Below, piece after piece: positions 1-7,984 of a stretch of DNA of 10,569 nt (within the stretch, counting starts at the first letter, position 1; each line of letters starts with the position of its first letter). The notes below the pieces were generated by a model, which saw only the letters and a list, made by a program, of their open reading frames with translations, searched no databases and had not been told where the DNA came from. Made by a program: the position numbers and the translations under genes. The DNA is from Alistipes sp. Its GTDB lineage: Bacteria; Bacteroidota; Bacteroidia; Bacteroidales; Rikenellaceae. The stretch spans positions 75,565 to 86,133 of the forward strand of contig JAHZDG010000007.1 in NCBI GenBank assembly GCA_019422485.1. Direction: 5' to 3'.

Positions 1-541
1 TCCAGCGCTCTTCATCGAGGCCGGCGGATTGCAGTTCGTGACGGGCCAGAGCGAAAAATAGATCGGAAAGACGATTGAGGTATTGCAGAATCACTTCCGG
101 TACCGGATCCTCTTCGTCCAGTTGCCACAATGTCCGTTCTGCCCGACGTGCCGTCACCCGGCATTGATGCAGAAACGCCGAGACGGAATTTCCGCCCGGA
201 AGAATAAAGTATTCCGATTCGGAACTTTGGGCCGTTGCCTCGTCGATCCAGTTTTCGATGTCGGTCACGAGCGTTTCCGGCAGCCGATTCGGATTCCGAT
301 CCCGTTTTTCGTTCGGGGTGGCGACCAGACTCATCACCGTCATCAGGTTCAGTTGGATCTCTTTGAGGCTGTCTTGCCACCGATGCTCGATCGGCATAAA
401 CGAGCGGACAAGTCCGATCGCCACATTCAATTCGTCGATACAGCCGTTGGCTTCGATGCGGATATCTGTTTTCTTGACCCGGCTTCCTCCGTGAATGCCG
501 GTCATTCCTTTGTCTCCGGTTCGGGTGTAGATGCGTCTCAT
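1..541 (-). CDS. PduO-type corrinoid adenosyltransferase (ATP:cob(I)alamin), 3' end cut by window
   Basis: The enzyme transfers the 5'-deoxyadenosyl group of ATP to the reduced cobalt of a corrinoid in the cytoplasm, giving the adenosylated cofactor form. Reading from the ATG at 541, 180 codons stay open to the window edge with no stop, so the C-terminus lies outside. Visible hallmarks of the PduO/Cob_adeno_trans family are the N-terminal nucleotide-binding loop YTRTGDKGMTG (residues 5-15) followed by GGSRVKK, an acidic IDELN segment near residue 35, an FILPGGN segment near residue 112, an RRAER helix near residue 131 and YLNRLSDLFFALAR near residue 153. The start overlaps the stop of cbiA in an ATGA (538-541), which fixes it. 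Its place directly after cbiA fits adenosylation of cobyrinate a,c-diamide, the next step of the pathway. The family is clear and unlike the CobA/CobO type; whether it serves synthesis, salvage or both is inferred. Confidence 0.93.
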   Translation of the reverse strand, partial: MRRIYTRTGDKGMTGIHGGSRVKKTDIRIEANGCIDELNVAIGLVRSFMPIEHRWQDSLKEIQLNLMTVMSLVATPNEKRDRNPNRLPETLVTDIENWIDEATAQSSESEYFILPGGNSVSAFLHQCRVTARRAERTLWQLDEEDPVPEVILQYLNRLSDLFFALARHELQSAGLDEERW

Positions 542-1833
542 AAGTTCCATAATTTTAAAATATCTCTTTCTCCCCAGTAGAGATGGGTGTAGGTGGCCAT
601 GGCGTTTTTCATCCGGTAGATAGGGGTGTCGACGGTTTGCTGCCGGACGTTCGATTGTTGGCCGATCGAAGGCAGGGCATGCGGCTCAACCAGGTGGGAG
701 TAATGAAATTCATGCCCCAGGAAGGTGAGTTCTCCGAGGGTGACCCGACGATACCCTAAAGTTAATTTGGCGTTGTCCATTGTGCATTTCAGCGGCAATA
801 CCCCGCACATCCGATGTCCGTCCAGCTCTTCTGTCAGGTAGATCATGCCGCCGCATTCCCCCCACAGCCTGCCTTGCTGCTCCACAAAATCGGCGATGGA
901 TCGGCGCATGGATTCGTTCTGTTCCAACTCGGCGGCGAATAATTCGGGATACCCTCCCGGCAGGTATACCAGATCGGTCTCCGGTAGTTGTGAGTCGTGC
1001 AGGGGCGAAAAATAGCTGATTTGGCCCTCGTAGCGCGGATGATTTTTGAGCGCTTCCAGATTTTCCGGGTAGATAAAGTTGAAGGCCTCGTCGCGGGCGA
1101 CCGCAATGCGCAGGGGTGGGCGTTGGGGAAGCGTCGGCGTGGAATAAAGCGGTTTTGCCTGACGCGTTTTTTTGAGCAGTTGGTCGATGTCCACATGCTC
1201 TTCGACGGCCGCTGCGGCATGGTCGATAAACGTATTCATTTCCGTCTGGGCTCCGAGGGTGAGTCCGAGGTGTCGGGAAGGGGTTTCTAATTGGTTCGAT
1301 TTGCGGATGTACCCCAGACAGGTCACACCCACATCTTCACAAGCCTCCTGCAGAAAACGGAAATGCGATTCGGAGGCGACCCGGTTGAACACCACCCCGG
1401 CTATGCGAATCTCTTTGCGGAAATGGAGAAATCCGTATAGGGTGGCAGCTACCGAATAGGCGCTGGAAGCGGCATTCACCAGCAGAATGACGGGCAGATC
1501 GAGCAGGGCGGCAATATGTGCGCTGCTGCCACGATCTTTCGCATATCCGTCGAACATGCCCATCACGCCTTCGACGATGGATACATCGGATCGGCTGTCG
1601 TACTTGAGAAACAACTCTTTGACGTGACGGTCCGAACTCATGAACGTATCCAGATTAATCGACGGATGTCCTGTGGCCAGCGAGTGGAATTGGGTGTCGA
1701 TATAGTCGGGACCGCATTTGAACGGTTGAACCTGCAGCCCGCGTCGGGTGAGAGCACGCATCAGGCCGAGCGAGAAGGTGGTTTTTCCGCATCCGGAATG
1801 GGTAGCTGCGATCAGAAAACTGGCTTTTGTCAT
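538..1833 (-). CDS. cbiA: Cobyrinate a,c-diamide synthase (CbiA)
   Basis: This ATP- and glutamine-dependent enzyme amidates the a and c carboxylates of cobyrinic acid. The 431-residue length is normal for the family. The N-terminal half is a dethiobiotin-synthetase-like ATPase with P-loop THSGCGKTT (11-19), PFKCGPDYID (37-46) and VEGVMGMFDG (87-96). The C-terminal half is a class I glutamine amidotransferase: YLPGGYPE (290-297), the nucleophile Cys327 in GECGGM, GHEFHYS (373-379) and a late His417 that is probably the triad histidine. All key residues are present, so it should be active. The start ATG overlaps the stop of the cobK-cbiD fusion in ATGA (1830-1833), and its own stop overlaps the adenosyltransferase start (538-541). 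The CbiA name is preferred to the aerobic CobB because the operon has the anaerobic enzymes CbiG and CbiD. This is not CobQ/CbiP, which acts later on the other side chains. Confidence 0.97.
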   Translation of the reverse strand: MTKASFLIAATHSGCGKTTFSLGLMRALTRRGLQVQPFKCGPDYIDTQFHSLATGHPSINLDTFMSSDRHVKELFLKYDSRSDVSIVEGVMGMFDGYAKDRGSSAHIAALLDLPVILLVNAASSAYSVAATLYGFLHFRKEIRIAGVVFNRVASESHFRFLQEACEDVGVTCLGYIRKSNQLETPSRHLGLTLGAQTEMNTFIDHAAAAVEEHVDIDQLLKKTRQAKPLYSTPTLPQRPPLRIAVARDEAFNFIYPENLEALKNHPRYEGQISYFSPLHDSQLPETDLVYLPGGYPELFAAELEQNESMRRSIADFVEQQGRLWGECGGMIYLTEELDGHRMCGVLPLKCTMDNAKLTLGYRRVTLGELTFLGHEFHYSHLVEPHALPSIGQQSNVRQQTVDTPIYRMKNAMATYTHLYWGERDILKLWNL

Positions 1834-3632
1834 AGGGTTTGATAGGCTATTTCTCCCTCATCGGTGATGAGGAACAGTTCAAGACGATTCTTTTCGGACA
1901 GTAGGGCTGAGCAGTGTTCCCGGCATTTTTCCAGCAGCAACGGGAAGAATCGCTCAGCGTCAGCGGGAACGAGCTGGCTCCACAGTTCACGGGCCATTTG
2001 TATTTGGCCGATGGTCGCGATGGCTTCCGGCGAACAACCGGCTTCGGCGGCCAGGCTCTGTAAAAAGGGCAGATTGATCAATACTTTATGACTGTGGGTG
2101 TCCAGATTGCCTTCGGCGAGTTTGACGGCTTTGCCTACCATCAGTCCCAGGGTGATTGTGTGAAAACCCATTTCCTGTGCGATTTTGAGGGATTCTCCGA
2201 TGGCGTTGCCGTAGTGAATGAAAGCCTGTGGCGGCAACATCGGATACCGGGTTTTGACGATCCGTTCGCTTCGGGCTCCGGAGTTTAAAACGATATGGGT
2301 GATGCCGGATGCGACGGCGACTTCGAATTCGCGTCGAATGGCCTCGATAAACGCTTCGTGCGAAAAAGGCTGGACAATGCCGGAAGTGCCGATGATGGAG
2401 AGGCCACCGATCACACCGACCCGATGGTTGAAGGTCCGTTGGGCCAGTTCCTCTCCTCCGGGTATGCTGAGGGTGACATCCAGTCCGCCGGCATAGAGTT
2501 GGCGCAGTTCCCGTTCCATCATTTGGCGCGGAACGGGATTGATGGCCGGACCTCCGACTTCGATGCCCAGACCGGGCAGGGTGACGGTTCCGATCCCTTC
2601 TCCTCCGATAAAACGGATATCGGCGTGCTGTGAGTTAAAGGCGACTGTAGCGGTTATGAGAACCCCGTTGGTGACATCCGGGTCGTCACCGGCCTCTTTG
2701 CGCACACCGACGGTCACCCGGTCCGCCTCCAAATTTACGAACTCGACGGGTAACGACAGCCGCTCTCCGTCCGGCAGTGTTACCTGAATCTCTTCGTATG
2801 CCTCACGGCTCAGCAGTGCGGCAAGTGCCGTTTTGGCGGCTGCGGTGGCACAGGTGCCGGTGGTCACTCCGCTTCGCAGCTCAAAGAAGTCGGGAAGCAG
2901 TTGTTCGATTTTTCGCCGCAAGGTGTACCGACCGGTCGCGACCTGAAACGAATCGGGCATCGGAGGTCGTTCGATGGCAAACACGTGGACGCCATGACGA
3001 AACGCTGCATTGACTTTCTCGGTGAATCCGCCGGATTCGCCGCTCTCTTTGACGAGAATGGCCTCGGGTGCCAGGTCGATTAGCCACGGGTCGATCACTC
3101 CGTCGTTTTCGTAGAAAATGATTCGATCGGACGGGAAGCCGACCTCTGCCCGTATTTTTTCAGAGGCTTCGCGCCGCAGAATCCGAAACCAACAATCGTG
3201 TTCCTGCCAGTAGTCTCGGAGTTTGTTCAAACTGTTGACGCCTGTCAGGGCCAGCAGCCGTTTGACCGAACGGTTCTTTAATTGACGGACGGCATCCGGA
3301 AAATCCTTGCACCAGATGATCTCCGGACGCCGGGGCGGGTACTGCCGTTCCAGTCGGATAACCGGGATATGAAGCTTTTCCGCAACTTCGGAGATGTTGC
3401 GGTGCAGGCCTGTGGCAAATGGATGGGCGGCATCGACGATCAGCCGAATCTCTTGCTGTCGGCAGAAGTCGGTTATGGCCGCCGCGTCCATGGCTCCGGT
3501 GACATGTTTTCCCTGTCGGCAGTCGATCCGTTGATCCGTTCCTTGCGTGGAATAGAAGTAGGGCTTTCCGGCCGTATCGATCACGTCGACGGCTGTTCGA
3601 CCCTCCGTGGTGCCTCCGAAAATCAGTATCAT
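1830..3632 (-). CDS. Fused cobalt-precorrin-6A reductase (CobK/CbiJ) and cobalt-precorrin-5B C1-methyltransferase (CbiD)
   Basis: A 600-residue bifunctional enzyme. Residues 1-248 are a CobK/CbiJ reductase: Rossmann-type LIFGGTTEGR (3-12), DAAHPFA (67-73), LALTGVNS (127-134) and KESGESGGF (195-203). Residues 252-600 are CbiD: GVTTGTCATAAAKTA (255-269), KEAGDDPDVTNG (312-323), GGEGIGTVTLPGLG (343-356), PGGEELAQRTFN (391-402) and a glycine-rich stretch through about 420. CbiD methylates C1 of cobalt-precorrin-5B from S-adenosylmethionine to give cobalt-precorrin-6A, and the reductase then reduces that product, so the two halves perform consecutive reactions. The later enzyme is the N-terminal domain. 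CbiD is specific to the anaerobic route and supports that assignment for the whole operon. The start is set by the ATGA overlap with the upstream cbiG-cobM stop (3629-3632). Both halves look complete and no frameshift is seen at the join. Confidence 0.96.
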   Translation of the reverse strand: MILIFGGTTEGRTAVDVIDTAGKPYFYSTQGTDQRIDCRQGKHVTGAMDAAAITDFCRQQEIRLIVDAAHPFATGLHRNISEVAEKLHIPVIRLERQYPPRRPEIIWCKDFPDAVRQLKNRSVKRLLALTGVNSLNKLRDYWQEHDCWFRILRREASEKIRAEVGFPSDRIIFYENDGVIDPWLIDLAPEAILVKESGESGGFTEKVNAAFRHGVHVFAIERPPMPDSFQVATGRYTLRRKIEQLLPDFFELRSGVTTGTCATAAAKTALAALLSREAYEEIQVTLPDGERLSLPVEFVNLEADRVTVGVRKEAGDDPDVTNGVLITATVAFNSQHADIRFIGGEGIGTVTLPGLGIEVGGPAINPVPRQMMERELRQLYAGGLDVTLSIPGGEELAQRTFNHRVGVIGGLSIIGTSGIVQPFSHEAFIEAIRREFEVAVASGITHIVLNSGARSERIVKTRYPMLPPQAFIHYGNAIGESLKIAQEMGFHTITLGLMVGKAVKLAEGNLDTHSHKVLINLPFLQSLAAEAGCSPEAIATIGQIQMARELWSQLVPADAERFFPLLLEKCREHCSALLSEKNRLELFLITDEGEIAYQTL

Positions 3633-5404
3633 GGGCGGAAAAGGTGTTTAAAGTGATCGTCATACAGCCGGGACAGCCCCTGCCGGTTGTCGATGGCCTC
3701 TCCAACGACCAGCAGGGTGGTCAAGGTCAGGTTGTTGTCTCTGACGATTTTGGCCAGATCCTTGAGCTGTCCGCGATAGATACGCTCCTCTTTCCAGGTC
3801 AGTTTGTAGCAGGCGGCCACCGGAGTCTCCGGAGGGTAGGCCTGAAGCAGTTCGGCCTGAACCTCTTCGACGATGGCGGCACTCAGGTAGATGCACATCG
3901 TGCTTTGTGAAGCGGCCAGTTTGTGGAGCTTTTCTTTATCCGGCATGGGGGTACGGCCCTCGCCTCGTGTCAGGATAATGGTCTGCACCTTCTCCGGAAT
4001 GGTGAATTGCGAGCGAAGTGCTGCAGCGGCCGCCTGGAAGGAGGAAATACCCGGCGTGATGTGATACGACATGTGGTATCGGTCGAAGAACGCCATCTGT
4101 TCCTGAATGGCGCCATAGATGCAGGGGTCACCGGTGTGCAGCCGAACCACCAACAACCCCCGGTCGTAAAACTCCTTCATGAGGTTGAATTGTTCTTCGA
4201 GCGTCATGCTGGCGGAACTGCGGACCACGCATCCCGGTTTGGCATAGAAGGTCAGTTCCTTGGGGACCAGACTGCCGGCATAGAGAATCAGATCGGCTTC
4301 CGACAGGAAACGTTGTCCGCGGACCGACACGAGTTCCGGATCGCCCGGACCGGCGCCGACGATCTCGATATGTCCGCCGCGTACCGCCTGACGATCCATG
4401 GCCACAGCGAAAGTGAAGTCGTTGTTTTCGGAGAGTTTGCCTTTTTGTTTCTCCAGAACCAATGCTCCTCCGTGGGCGGCTTTGATCGCGCAGCTTTCGG
4501 CTACGCCCCAGACGCCGGTCACTTCGTGTACTTTATCCGAAGGGTGGGCAACGGGAATTTCTTTTAATTCATCGGCGGTAAAGATCTCGATCGAGTCGAT
4601 TCCCAAGCCGGATTTGAGAGCTTTCAATAGGGGTTCCTCCTTTTTGAGGTCGATGGTGGCGATCGCACGAATTGATTCGGGGCTCAGATGGTGTTTCTTC
4701 AGACTTTGAAAGAGATATTCCGGAATGCCGGTCGGGTCGCAATCTTTCCGGCAGCCGACGCCCAGGGTCAGCACTTTGGGACGATAATAGAGCACCGGAA
4801 CCTCCGTTTCGTAGTTGAACGGGGTTACGGCAATCACCAGACTGCAGGAAGAGGCTTCGGTGATGTCGTGGAGGAGGTGGACATGAGCCGGTTTGGTTCG
4901 TTCCAGTTCTGCCGTTCCGCGATCCTTGATGTCGAGAAGCAAACCGACTTTTTCTCCGTTGACAAACGAGAAGATCGCTCGATTCATCTCGGCTTTGGTG
5001 GCCTGGACCCTCCATCCATATTGGGTGCCTAAAGTGTCGAGCGCCCAAAGGTTCATCGAGTCGCTTTGGGTGGTGATGACCGGTTCGGCACCGAGGATGT
5101 GGGCGACCTGACGGCAGAGGGCATTGGCGCCCCCGACGTGTCCGGAGAGGACAGAAATGGCGTATTGTCCGCAAGAGTCGATGCATACGACGGCCGGATC
5201 CGTGTATTTGTCGTGCAGATGCGGCACGATCGTCCGTACGCAGATTCCTAAAGCTCCAATGAACAGAATCTGGTCATATTCAGCGAGTGTCTCAGTCGAT
5301 AGTTCGCTGTGTTTGATCATCTCGCAAGGACCTAATTCTCGGGCGATCGTTTCGGCCATGGACCGTCCGGCCTCTGTAACATAAATAATGATCGTTTTTT
5401 TCAT
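3629..5404 (-). CDS. Fused cobalt-precorrin-5A hydrolase (CbiG) and cobalt-precorrin-4 C11-methyltransferase (CobM/CbiF)
   Basis: A 591-residue two-enzyme fusion. Residues 1 to about 343 are CbiG: FIGALGICVRTIVP (48-61), a SGHVGGAN motif (87-94), and a C-terminal CbiG region starting LTLGVGCRKDCDPTG (212-226). CbiG opens the delta-lactone of cobalt-precorrin-5A and releases the C20-derived two-carbon unit as acetaldehyde. Residues 345-585 are a class III tetrapyrrole methyltransferase of the CbiF/CobM type: GAGPGDPELVSVRG (350-363), YAGSLVP (375-381), HTGDPCIYGA (423-432), TPGISSFQAAAAAL (450-463) and LTRGEGRTPMP (478-488). It methylates C11 of cobalt-precorrin-4, producing the CbiG substrate, so the pair is consecutive with the later step at the N-terminus. 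CbiG has no role in the oxygen-dependent pathway, which makes this the strongest marker of anaerobic synthesis here. Start and stop both lie in ATGA overlaps (5401-5404 and 3629-3632). Confidence 0.96.
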   Translation of the reverse strand: MKKTIIIYVTEAGRSMAETIARELGPCEMIKHSELSTETLAEYDQILFIGALGICVRTIVPHLHDKYTDPAVVCIDSCGQYAISVLSGHVGGANALCRQVAHILGAEPVITTQSDSMNLWALDTLGTQYGWRVQATKAEMNRAIFSFVNGEKVGLLLDIKDRGTAELERTKPAHVHLLHDITEASSCSLVIAVTPFNYETEVPVLYYRPKVLTLGVGCRKDCDPTGIPEYLFQSLKKHHLSPESIRAIATIDLKKEEPLLKALKSGLGIDSIEIFTADELKEIPVAHPSDKVHEVTGVWGVAESCAIKAAHGGALVLEKQKGKLSENNDFTFAVAMDRQAVRGGHIEIVGAGPGDPELVSVRGQRFLSEADLILYAGSLVPKELTFYAKPGCVVRSSASMTLEEQFNLMKEFYDRGLLVVRLHTGDPCIYGAIQEQMAFFDRYHMSYHITPGISSFQAAAAALRSQFTIPEKVQTIILTRGEGRTPMPDKEKLHKLAASQSTMCIYLSAAIVEEVQAELLQAYPPETPVAACYKLTWKEERIYRGQLKDLAKIVRDNNLTLTTLLVVGEAIDNRQGLSRLYDDHFKHLFRP

Positions 5405-6588
5405 TGCGCTTTTAAAACGGTTATGGGGTTATACTCGTCGAGCGAGATTCGATGGGATTCGATAATTTTTTTGCCGAGGGACTCGATTCCGGAGATAAAG
5501 GTACGGCAAGTTTCGTCGCTCACTGAATTGAATACGATGATGCCTCCAGGAAGCAGTACCGAGTCGATTTTTTGCAGCATGTCGATCAGTTTTCCGCCGT
5601 GTCCGCCGATGAAGACGGCATCCGGACGGGGATATGGGGTGAGGTCGATTTGCAGGAAATCGCCGATTTCATACTGGATGGAGGGGGCGCCGAATTTTTC
5701 GCTGTTGAGCTGCATGAGTCGTTCCGATTCCGGGCGGATTTCGAAGGCGGTGATGTCGCACTCAGGGAACTGCAATCTCGCTTCGATGGAGATGGAACCG
5801 GTGCAGAACCCGATGTCCCAGAACGAGCGGTGGTTGCCCAGGTCGAGCATCGAGAGTGTCAGCAGTCGGATCGGCATTTTGGTAATCATTTTCTCGCGTC
5901 CTTCCAGGTGGAAAAACGCCTGTTCCGGAATACCGAGATAGGAGGGTCGGGGGCTCGTGGCCGTCAGAATAAGGCAGTTCGGGCATTCGAAATGCTGTCC
6001 GGCAGCCTCTTCGAGACGGAGCGAGCTGATTCTTTCCCGGGCCTCATGGCCGAGGTTCTCGCCGACCATCATCCGGTAGTTGGAGTAGCCGTATTGCAAC
6101 ATCCGTTGGGCGATGGCATCAGGGGTTTTGGTTCGGTCCGTCAGCATGCCGATCATTCTCTCGCCCCGGATCAGGGCTTTGTCGAGGTTTTTCCACGGCC
6201 GGCCCGTCAGCGATACGCAGACCATCTCGTGATAGGGCATGCACTGTTTGTGGGCGAGCATTTGCAGCGAGTTGAACGTGGGGTAAACCCGCATTTCGGA
6301 CTCCGGGAACTCTCTCATCAGGGTGGTGGCATAGCCGTAGAAGAGCGGGTCTCCCGAAGCGAAGACGACGATTTCCGGATATTCGGTGTATTGTCTGAAG
6401 GCTTCGCTTAACGGTACGGTTACGTCGATCCAGTGGCTGCCGGCCGGCAACAGATCCGCCACGATTTCGTGGTGGCGTTTCCCGCCGGAGAAAACCTTGC
6501 CCTGGGCGATGATCTTCCGGATCTCGGGCGGGAAGAATTGCTCGCGACTGTCGGACAGACCGATGACGGTGAATGAAGGTTCAGACAT
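5401..6588 (-). CDS. cobL: Cobalt-precorrin-6B/7 C5,C15-methyltransferase (decarboxylating), CbiE-CbiT fusion (CobL)
   Basis: A 395-residue fusion that adds methyl groups at C5 and C15 and decarboxylates the C12 acetate, converting cobalt-precorrin-6B to cobalt-precorrin-8. Residues 6-212 are CbiE, a tetrapyrrole methylase-fold domain with FASGDPLFYGYA (76-87), a VYPTFNSLQM segment (101-110) and SLTGRP (126-131). Residues 222-395 are CbiT, a Rossmann-fold methyltransferase: IPEQAFFHLEGREKMITK (220-237), SAM loop DIGFCTGSISIEA (258-270), the acidic ITAFEIRPE (279-287), PDAVFIGGHGG (322-332) and LLPGGIIVFN (345-354). The SAM loop carries Phe-Cys where Ala-Gly is more usual (Cys262). The start ATG (6588-6586) overlaps the upstream stop by 8 bases, the only junction not of ATGA type, and is preceded by a GGAAGAG purine run. 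The CobL name follows the fusion architecture; chemically the substrate here should carry cobalt. Confidence 0.96.
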   Translation of the reverse strand: MSEPSFTVIGLSDSREQFFPPEIRKIIAQGKVFSGGKRHHEIVADLLPAGSHWIDVTVPLSEAFRQYTEYPEIVVFASGDPLFYGYATTLMREFPESEMRVYPTFNSLQMLAHKQCMPYHEMVCVSLTGRPWKNLDKALIRGERMIGMLTDRTKTPDAIAQRMLQYGYSNYRMMVGENLGHEARERISSLRLEEAAGQHFECPNCLILTATSPRPSYLGIPEQAFFHLEGREKMITKMPIRLLTLSMLDLGNHRSFWDIGFCTGSISIEARLQFPECDITAFEIRPESERLMQLNSEKFGAPSIQYEIGDFLQIDLTPYPRPDAVFIGGHGGKLIDMLQKIDSVLLPGGIIVFNSVSDETCRTFISGIESLGKKIIESHRISLDEYNPITVLKAQ

Positions 6589-7984
6589 CTCTTCCGGGTT
6601 TTAATTGTTCGGCATCGGGCCAACACAAGATGGCGTTGGTGAGGGTGGCTGCCAGATTGCTGCCTCCTTTACGACCCTCTACGATGATTTTGGGAATCTC
6701 AGTAAAGGGTTTGATCATGTGTTTGCTTTCGCAGACGTGCACAAACCCGACCGGGGCGACGATCACTCCGCAGGGATGGGCCTGGCGTTTCCGGATCAGC
6801 GAACAGAGTTCCATGAGCGCCGTGGGGGCATTGCCGAAGACAAACAGGGCGTTGGGATGTTCTTCCACGGCCTTGCGGATGCCGGCCTGGGTGCGGGTGA
6901 TATGGTGCGCCCGGGCGTATTCGGTGATGCCGGGATCGTTCAGGTAACACTTGACCTCCAGTCCCAAACGTTCGAGGGCTCCTTTTCGGATGCCGGAGGC
7001 CGCCATCGTCACATCGGTCACGATGACTTGGGTCTGCCCGGAGGCCAAACGTTCGTAAATGGTGGCGATCGCCCCTTCGTCCACTTTCAGGATGTTTTCC
7101 ATGTCGAAATCGGCGGTAGTGTGGATGGCGTGCAGCAGTGCCCATTTCTTGTCGAGCGGAATGTCGGGGTGCTTCAGCTCACCGGCGATGGTCCGGAAGC
7201 TCTCGATCATAATGGCCTGCCCCGAGTTGTGGGCTTCGCTCTCTGCCGAGTCGCGATAGTAACCGCGGGGAGTGATCATGCATTCCTGGGCCTGGTAGGT
7301 CTGTGAGTTGCCGATGATCACAATGGTGAGCATGTCGATAACTTGCGGATCAAACTCTCCCAGGGTGGTGATCGTTACCTGCTGTTCGTCACGGCCGGCC
7401 TGACGGACATACCCGACCGGGGTGTCGGCCGAGCGGTTTTCCAGAAACAGCTCTTTCAACCGGTACAACTGCCAGAATCGGCCGATGCTGCGCGGATTGT
7501 AGATGGCCGTCACGAAGTCGTTTTCGGCGGCGGCTTTGATGCGTCGTTCGATTTTGTCCCAGGGGGTCATCAGGTCGCTGAGCGAAATGACGCAGAAGTC
7601 GTGACTGACCGGAGATCCGAGCAGGGCAGCCGCTTTCTGGAAGGCGCTGATCCCCGGTATGACTTCGAGTTCCACGTCGCTTTGGCGTTGTATTTTCATT
7701 TCATAAGCCAGCGGTGCCATGCCGTAGATGCCGGCATCGCCGGAGCTGATCAGGCAGACACTTTTGCCGTTTTCCGCCAGTTCAAAGGCTTGTTCCACCC
7801 GGGCGACCTCTTGTCGCATGCCGCTGCAGGCTACCTCGACGTCTTCCCGAAGGTATTTCTGGACAAAGGGCAGGTAGAGGTTGTAGCCGACTACCACGTC
7901 GCATGTGCTGAGAGCCGAAACGGCGTCCAGCGTTATATCGCCCGAAATGCCGGGCCCGATGCCTACGATTATGATCTTTTTCAT
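6581..7984 (-). CDS. Fused cobalt-precorrin-3 C17-methyltransferase (CobJ/CbiH) and cobalt-precorrin-8 methylmutase (CbiC/CobH)
   Basis: A 467-residue fusion. Residues 1 to about 240 are the ring-contracting C17-methyltransferase: VGIGPG (7-12), VVGYNLYL (31-38), SGMRQEVARVEQA (54-66), SSGDAGIYGMA (80-90), IPGISAFQKAAALLG (109-123), AIYNPRS (160-166) and a conserved VRQAGRDEQ (193-201). Residues 250-455 are precorrin-8X methylmutase: AIHTTADFD (286-294), in which His288 matches the catalytic His43 of CobH, VTDVTMAASGIRK (322-334), FVFGNAPTAL (381-390) and APVGFVHVCESK (410-421). The methylase methylates C17 and contracts the ring to cobalt-precorrin-4; the mutase later moves a methyl from C11 to C12 to give cobyrinic acid. 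The two reactions are separated by those of the next three genes, unlike the other fusions. No Fe-S extension as in long CbiH forms is visible. The start overlaps the ATPase stop in ATGA (7981-7984). Confidence 0.96.
   Translation of the reverse strand: MKKIIIVGIGPGISGDITLDAVSALSTCDVVVGYNLYLPFVQKYLREDVEVACSGMRQEVARVEQAFELAENGKSVCLISSGDAGIYGMAPLAYEMKIQRQSDVELEVIPGISAFQKAAALLGSPVSHDFCVISLSDLMTPWDKIERRIKAAAENDFVTAIYNPRSIGRFWQLYRLKELFLENRSADTPVGYVRQAGRDEQQVTITTLGEFDPQVIDMLTIVIIGNSQTYQAQECMITPRGYYRDSAESEAHNSGQAIMIESFRTIAGELKHPDIPLDKKWALLHAIHTTADFDMENILKVDEGAIATIYERLASGQTQVIVTDVTMAASGIRKGALERLGLEVKCYLNDPGITEYARAHHITRTQAGIRKAVEEHPNALFVFGNAPTALMELCSLIRKRQAHPCGVIVAPVGFVHVCESKHMIKPFTEIPKIIVEGRKGGSNLAATLTNAILCWPDAEQLKPGRDV

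Noticed and set aside
83..580. Plus-strand open frame of 165 codons at the left edge, and a minus-strand frame at 12-380
   Set aside because: Both are out-of-frame shadows of the adenosyltransferase at 541-1, whose frame carries conserved PduO motifs throughout.
5572..6411. Plus-strand open frame of 279 codons opposite cobL
   Set aside because: It lies wholly antisense to the clearly conserved CbiE-CbiT gene, has no recognisable domain, and is a product of the codon pattern of the true gene in moderately GC-rich DNA.
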